Assembly (NCBI GenBank): GCA_964646405.1
Contig: CAZYDV010000110.1
Location: 1-17,345 of the forward strand
Direction of reading: 5' to 3'
From: CAKZSB01 sp964646405
Lineage (GTDB): Bacteria; Pseudomonadota; Gammaproteobacteria; Granulosicoccales; Granulosicoccaceae
Length of the DNA stretch: 17,345 nucleotides
Both the position numbers and the translations under genes were made by a program. Position 1 is the stretch's first letter. The number at the start of each line of letters is the position of its first letter. The notes below the pieces were generated by a model. The model made no database searches, was not told where the DNA came from, and saw only the letters and a program-made list of their open reading frames with translations. Of the stretch, positions 15,001-17,345 are shown one piece after another.

Positions 15001-17221
15001 GGCAGGCGTGGCACAACCATTGGCCCTGTTGCAGAACCAGCAGCATGCTGCAGTCAACTGGCAGGATAAACATGACGAACTGAGAGAGTCTACTGGCTGT
15101 GACGATCTAACAGCTTGTTCAGCTTTGCTGAACAAAGTGCGCGGCAAGCGATCTGATTTGACTTCGATAGAACGGGATCTCATTGCAGTAGGGCTGAACT
15201 CGGCAAAAGGCGCCAGAGCCGTTCTGAAAATGGTAAGACTTGGCCGCTCGGTACGTCAAACAGATGATGAATTGACACAGGTCCTCGCCGACTTCCAGGC
15301 GCTGACACCCGCGGCATTGGTGGATAATCTGCGCGAGTTGGGCAACAGTGGTCACGCGATCGATGACTATGCCGAAGCCTTGGGTCGTATCACCACTCTG
15401 CCGGATAACACTCTAACGGCGCTGCGGCAGATCGACAAACCTTTCGATCAGCTCGAATCCATGGTACTCGCCAGCAGTATCGATAGCCGTTTGCGTCGTT
15501 CACCGAAGGTTGCGCGTTTCAGTGGCGACAGTCTTGAAAAGCTGGTGGCTCGTATCGGCAAGCTTGCGCGTGAGGGGTGGCAGTTGAACAACGATTATGC
15601 GCTGCAACAGTGTGCATTAAAGTTTCACACACATCTCAATCGCGCCGCAGAACCTATGTCCAATACCACCGCCGATGAAAAGGATTGGCGCCGCGCCTAC
15701 ACGCGCGGGCGAAAGGTACTGGAACGCGAGTTTGAGAAAACCCGAGCCTATCGTTCGGTACGCGAGCTTTTTGCCGGTGATTCCGGTGCTGTGTTGCGTG
15801 ACCTTCGGCCCGTATGGCTGATGAGCCCGTTGAGTGTTGCCGATGCCTTGCCACTCGACGAGGCGCTGTTCGACGTGGTGATCTTCGATGAGGCCAGTCA
15901 GATACCGCTGGAGGATGCCGTACCCACGATCAATCGGGCGCAGCAGATGATCGTGGTGGGCGATGATATGCAACTGCCGCCCACCAGTTTTTTCAGTGGG
16001 CGCGGATCAACAGATGAAGAAGACGATGATGAACCCAGGTTGCCCGATGTCGTCCAGTTTGATCTCAACGCCGACAGTTTTCTCACCCGCGCGGCAGCCG
16101 CCCTGCCGGGTACATTGCTCTCCTGGCACTATCGAAGTCGCCATGAGAGTCTGATCGGTTTTTGCAATCGGGCATTCTACGGCGGTGAACTCAATACCAT
16201 TCCCACGCCTCGTGGGCTTGTGCGGCGCGATCCGATAGAGATTTCCAATATCGATTCAGCACCAATAGATCTGCAGGATATCCTCGACCGTCCCGTTAGT
16301 TATCACCGCCTGCTGGACAGCCCTTATGAGTCGCGCCGCAACAGCGGCGAGGCGGAATACATCGCCCGTCTGGTTCGTGCGGTGTTGCTGGACGAGTCCT
16401 TCGATGGCAAACCGCCCACCATGGGTATCGTCGCGTTTTCGCAGGCGCAGCAACTTGAGATCGAGCGGGCGCTGGATCAGTTGGCGGCAGGCGATAGGCA
16501 GTTTCGAACCCGCCTTGATCTTGAAGAGGATCGCGAAGAGGATGATCAGTTTGTCGGTCTGTTCGTCAAAAATCTGGAAAATGTACAGGGCGATGAGCGA
16601 GACGTCATTATTCTCAGCGTATGCTACGGTCCGAACACCAACGGCCGCATGTTGATGAACTTTGGCCCGATCAATCAAAACGGCGGCCACAAGCGACTCA
16701 ATGTGATCTTCTCGCGCGCTAAACAAAATATGTTGGTCGTCAGTTCTATCAATCCGGAGCAGATAACCAACACTTACAACGAGGGCGCCAACGCGCTGCG
16801 TCAATACCTAAGCTATGCGGCAGCCGTGTCCGCGGGTGATCCTGCTGCCATGAATGCCGCGTTGTCAGAGTTTGGCATCAGACAGCCCGATGCTGATGAA
16901 AGCACCAGTGCAAGGGCGCTGCAGACACAGCTTGCCGAAGCATTGCGTGCGTGCGGACTGGAAGTGGAAGTCGATTTTGGTCAATCCGGACTGCGCTGTC
17001 ACCTCGCGGTTCGGCGTTCTGATGAGCCGGATTTTTGCCTTGCGGTGCTGCTCGATGACAGCGCTCACTATGCGATCGAGGATTTGCAGACTCGCTACAC
17101 CACGAACATTGGCGTGTTGCGCGCGTTTGGCTGGACTGTCGTGCAGGTACTGGCCAAGGAATGGTACCAGGACCGGGAGCAGGTGATCGATAACCTGCTG
17201 CGCGCGATGCCGTCCTCGTGA
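12095..17221 (+). CDS. DUF4011-type superfamily 1 helicase with C-terminal Vsr-like domain
   Basis: This giant protein of 1708 residues has, in order, an N-terminal ~240-residue region I cannot assign and then a DUF4011-like region opening with LRNRLYEISRRNRLIYY near 245-262. A DNA2/UPF1-like superfamily 1 helicase core follows: Walker A GPPGTGKS 641-648, Walker B DEAS 1265-1268, GDDMQLPP 1289-1296, WHYRSRHESL from 1344, VQGDERD 1497-1503 and FSRAK 1539-1543. A long helical insert lies between motifs I and II. The last ~100 residues resemble a Vsr/MTES_1575-like endonuclease fold, but the usual catalytic positions look altered (H1636 for Asp; LLDD at 1652-1655 for ECDG). DUF4011-helicase-Vsr proteins are, as I recall, reported as anti-phage (Hhe type). 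The gene is coupled to the upstream M48 protease (ATGA overlap), and its stop overlaps the next gene (GTGA). No frameshift is seen. Confidence 0.88.
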   Translation: MNSVDSNEQGQSILAWLHQTAASGEVGSDDIVALMQPLLMQVVATHESGKVAPLNGIDQLRISLGHVWYANIHAAAPTDNIAAVRQLEKSSPALQLDVTRRLRVEDGERLRDSTTAAREDAASVAYYPDYIAWEQRLDHHDALTDTFVLGMLMATLATGLDFSDTEQLQDFVMSRHDLCALNPRLSPVIAMLIRRMTSLERERRPQDLSSIATALAHYRFQEVEESIADLPAVATDDRRAILLNRLRNRLYEISRRNRLIYYRETGSNANLTVGSVPHVLNVESIRLQQLLFTNEAFCKQLGSGKPLQLYRWLRLEDYPFLATSLDRIRLQANRDAREFGFSQLRLVTAFLRWHNLKDAPDERINSPLVLVPATLRKRKGVRDSFELDTDPTDAEINPVLRHLLRDLYDIQLPERIDATSFAELEGLHQSLAQQLAQSHKGLELELVKTPRVQLIKRKALRRLDRYRRKIRKTGKGLKSLDGLSYSYSAGRYEPLGVQIFARDVRPANAPNRDLLEMDPHQRIIEQMMPPAEAADVEREFYMIDAGEEKGSTHWEIDLCSVSLANFSYRKMTLVRDYAELAANSDSQQLNFEQLFTEEVRPKLSPPPLPPLAQRYNVLPIDPSQRAAVLRGRSGQSYVIQGPPGTGKSQTIANLIVDYVARGQSVLFVCEKRAALDVVYHRLKQVGLSDICCLIHDTREDKKPFISALKSRYEQAIEQTPDAQAQTRRDEWLDEMQSQLARLEKFSSAMIEPDDDQLTLRGLIGMWVERGAPDAMQHADSLPDWAEFSNARERSADLRDLLQSESGHDVFARAPMRYINAKVVAHDNAASLLEHGCERALESLAQSQPDCSEIADLLDWTDPSWGEIQAALDAARQMAALAEADQLKVLDVDEPASARLQRDLESLDELAAAHQTARAAASGWQDGFVPENLEELAADAQAREGRFFSFLFGGWRRARAIVRKHYRGAQAGVAQPLALLQNQQHAAVNWQDKHDELRESTGCDDLTACSALLNKVRGKRSDLTSIERDLIAVGLNSAKGARAVLKMVRLGRSVRQTDDELTQVLADFQALTPAALVDNLRELGNSGHAIDDYAEALGRITTLPDNTLTALRQIDKPFDQLESMVLASSIDSRLRRSPKVARFSGDSLEKLVARIGKLAREGWQLNNDYALQQCALKFHTHLNRAAEPMSNTTADEKDWRRAYTRGRKVLEREFEKTRAYRSVRELFAGDSGAVLRDLRPVWLMSPLSVADALPLDEALFDVVIFDEASQIPLEDAVPTINRAQQMIVVGDDMQLPPTSFFSGRGSTDEEDDDEPRLPDVVQFDLNADSFLTRAAAALPGTLLSWHYRSRHESLIGFCNRAFYGGELNTIPTPRGLVRRDPIEISNIDSAPIDLQDILDRPVSYHRLLDSPYESRRNSGEAEYIARLVRAVLLDESFDGKPPTMGIVAFSQAQQLEIERALDQLAAGDRQFRTRLDLEEDREEDDQFVGLFVKNLENVQGDERDVIILSVCYGPNTNGRMLMNFGPINQNGGHKRLNVIFSRAKQNMLVVSSINPEQITNTYNEGANALRQYLSYAAAVSAGDPAAMNAALSEFGIRQPDADESTSARALQTQLAEALRACGLEVEVDFGQSGLRCHLAVRRSDEPDFCLAVLLDDSAHYAIEDLQTRYTTNIGVLRAFGWTVVQVLAKEWYQDREQVIDNLLRAMPSS

Positions 17222-17345
17222 GCACGACGCACAAGCAACACCGTCTGTTGTTTGATTCGGTACAGATTGGCCCTGTCATGGCCAGAAATCGTTTTTATCA
17301 AGTGCCGCACTGCACTGGCATGGGCTGGCAGCGCCCGCGTATGCT
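17218..17345 (+). CDS. Trimethylamine dehydrogenase-family flavoenzyme, N-terminus (partial)
   Basis: Only the first 42 codons are in the window, but they are distinctive. LLFDSVQIGPVMARNRFYQVPHC followed by TGMGWQRPR (key parts QIGP, RNRFYQVPHC) matches the start of the old-yellow-enzyme barrel of trimethylamine and dimethylamine dehydrogenases. C32 in QVPHC aligns, from memory, with the cysteine that holds 6-S-cysteinyl-FMN in trimethylamine dehydrogenase. The full family enzyme is about 700 residues with an iron-sulfur cluster and oxidatively demethylates small amines. The demethylases of dimethylglycine and proline betaine (DgcA, StcD) are related. The GTG start overlaps the helicase stop (GTGA). 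Its expected role agrees with the dehydrogenase at 5975, from which it is separated by the ligase and the protease-helicase pair. Confidence 0.75.
   Translation, partial: MSTTHKQHRLLFDSVQIGPVMARNRFYQVPHCTGMGWQRPRM

Overview
The window looks like chromosomal DNA of a marine-type gammaproteobacterium. This is inferred from protein style: a choline-type ABC permease remnant, dimethylglycine-dehydrogenase-like and trimethylamine-dehydrogenase-like flavoenzymes, and a secreted Lig E-type DNA ligase. Moderate-to-high GC over most of the window also fits. No RNA gene, CRISPR array or intact insertion sequence was found, and no stretch over 300 bases lacks a gene.

Left part (1-4592): an accessory or defence-type segment. 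On the minus strand a large SNF2-type helicase is followed by a DNA adenine methyltransferase of the type III Mod kind that runs off the left edge; together they look like part of a restriction-modification-like operon. On the plus strand, divergent from it, lies a compact vapBC toxin-antitoxin pair with a recognisable promoter and nested inverted repeats. Just past vapC the sequence switches abruptly into the second half of a choline/betaine ABC transporter permease whose first half is missing. The accessory segment therefore appears to end inside that permease (about 4593-4645).

Middle part (4646-9707): an amine-metabolism run on the plus strand. It holds the permease remnant, a choline/ethanolamine-kinase-like phosphotransferase, an 820-residue FAD plus GcvT-type demethylating dehydrogenase, and a DegT-family PLP aminotransferase. 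The first genes overlap or abut, so they are probably co-transcribed. The 5' end of the old operon is gone, so expression may now depend on read-through from vapBC or on a promoter not seen here.

Right part (9843-17345): a secreted ATP-dependent DNA ligase stands alone. It is followed by a two-gene unit: a soluble M48-type zinc metalloprotease and a 1708-residue DUF4011 / superfamily 1 helicase with a Vsr-like C-terminal domain, joined by an ATGA overlap. A TATAAT box lies just upstream. The helicase stop codon overlaps (GTGA) the start of a trimethylamine-dehydrogenase-family gene that continues beyond the window, so the protease-helicase unit is embedded between amine-catabolism genes. This protease-helicase pair is the best candidate here for an undescribed, possibly anti-phage, system. 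Its nuclease-like tail appears to have lost key catalytic residues.
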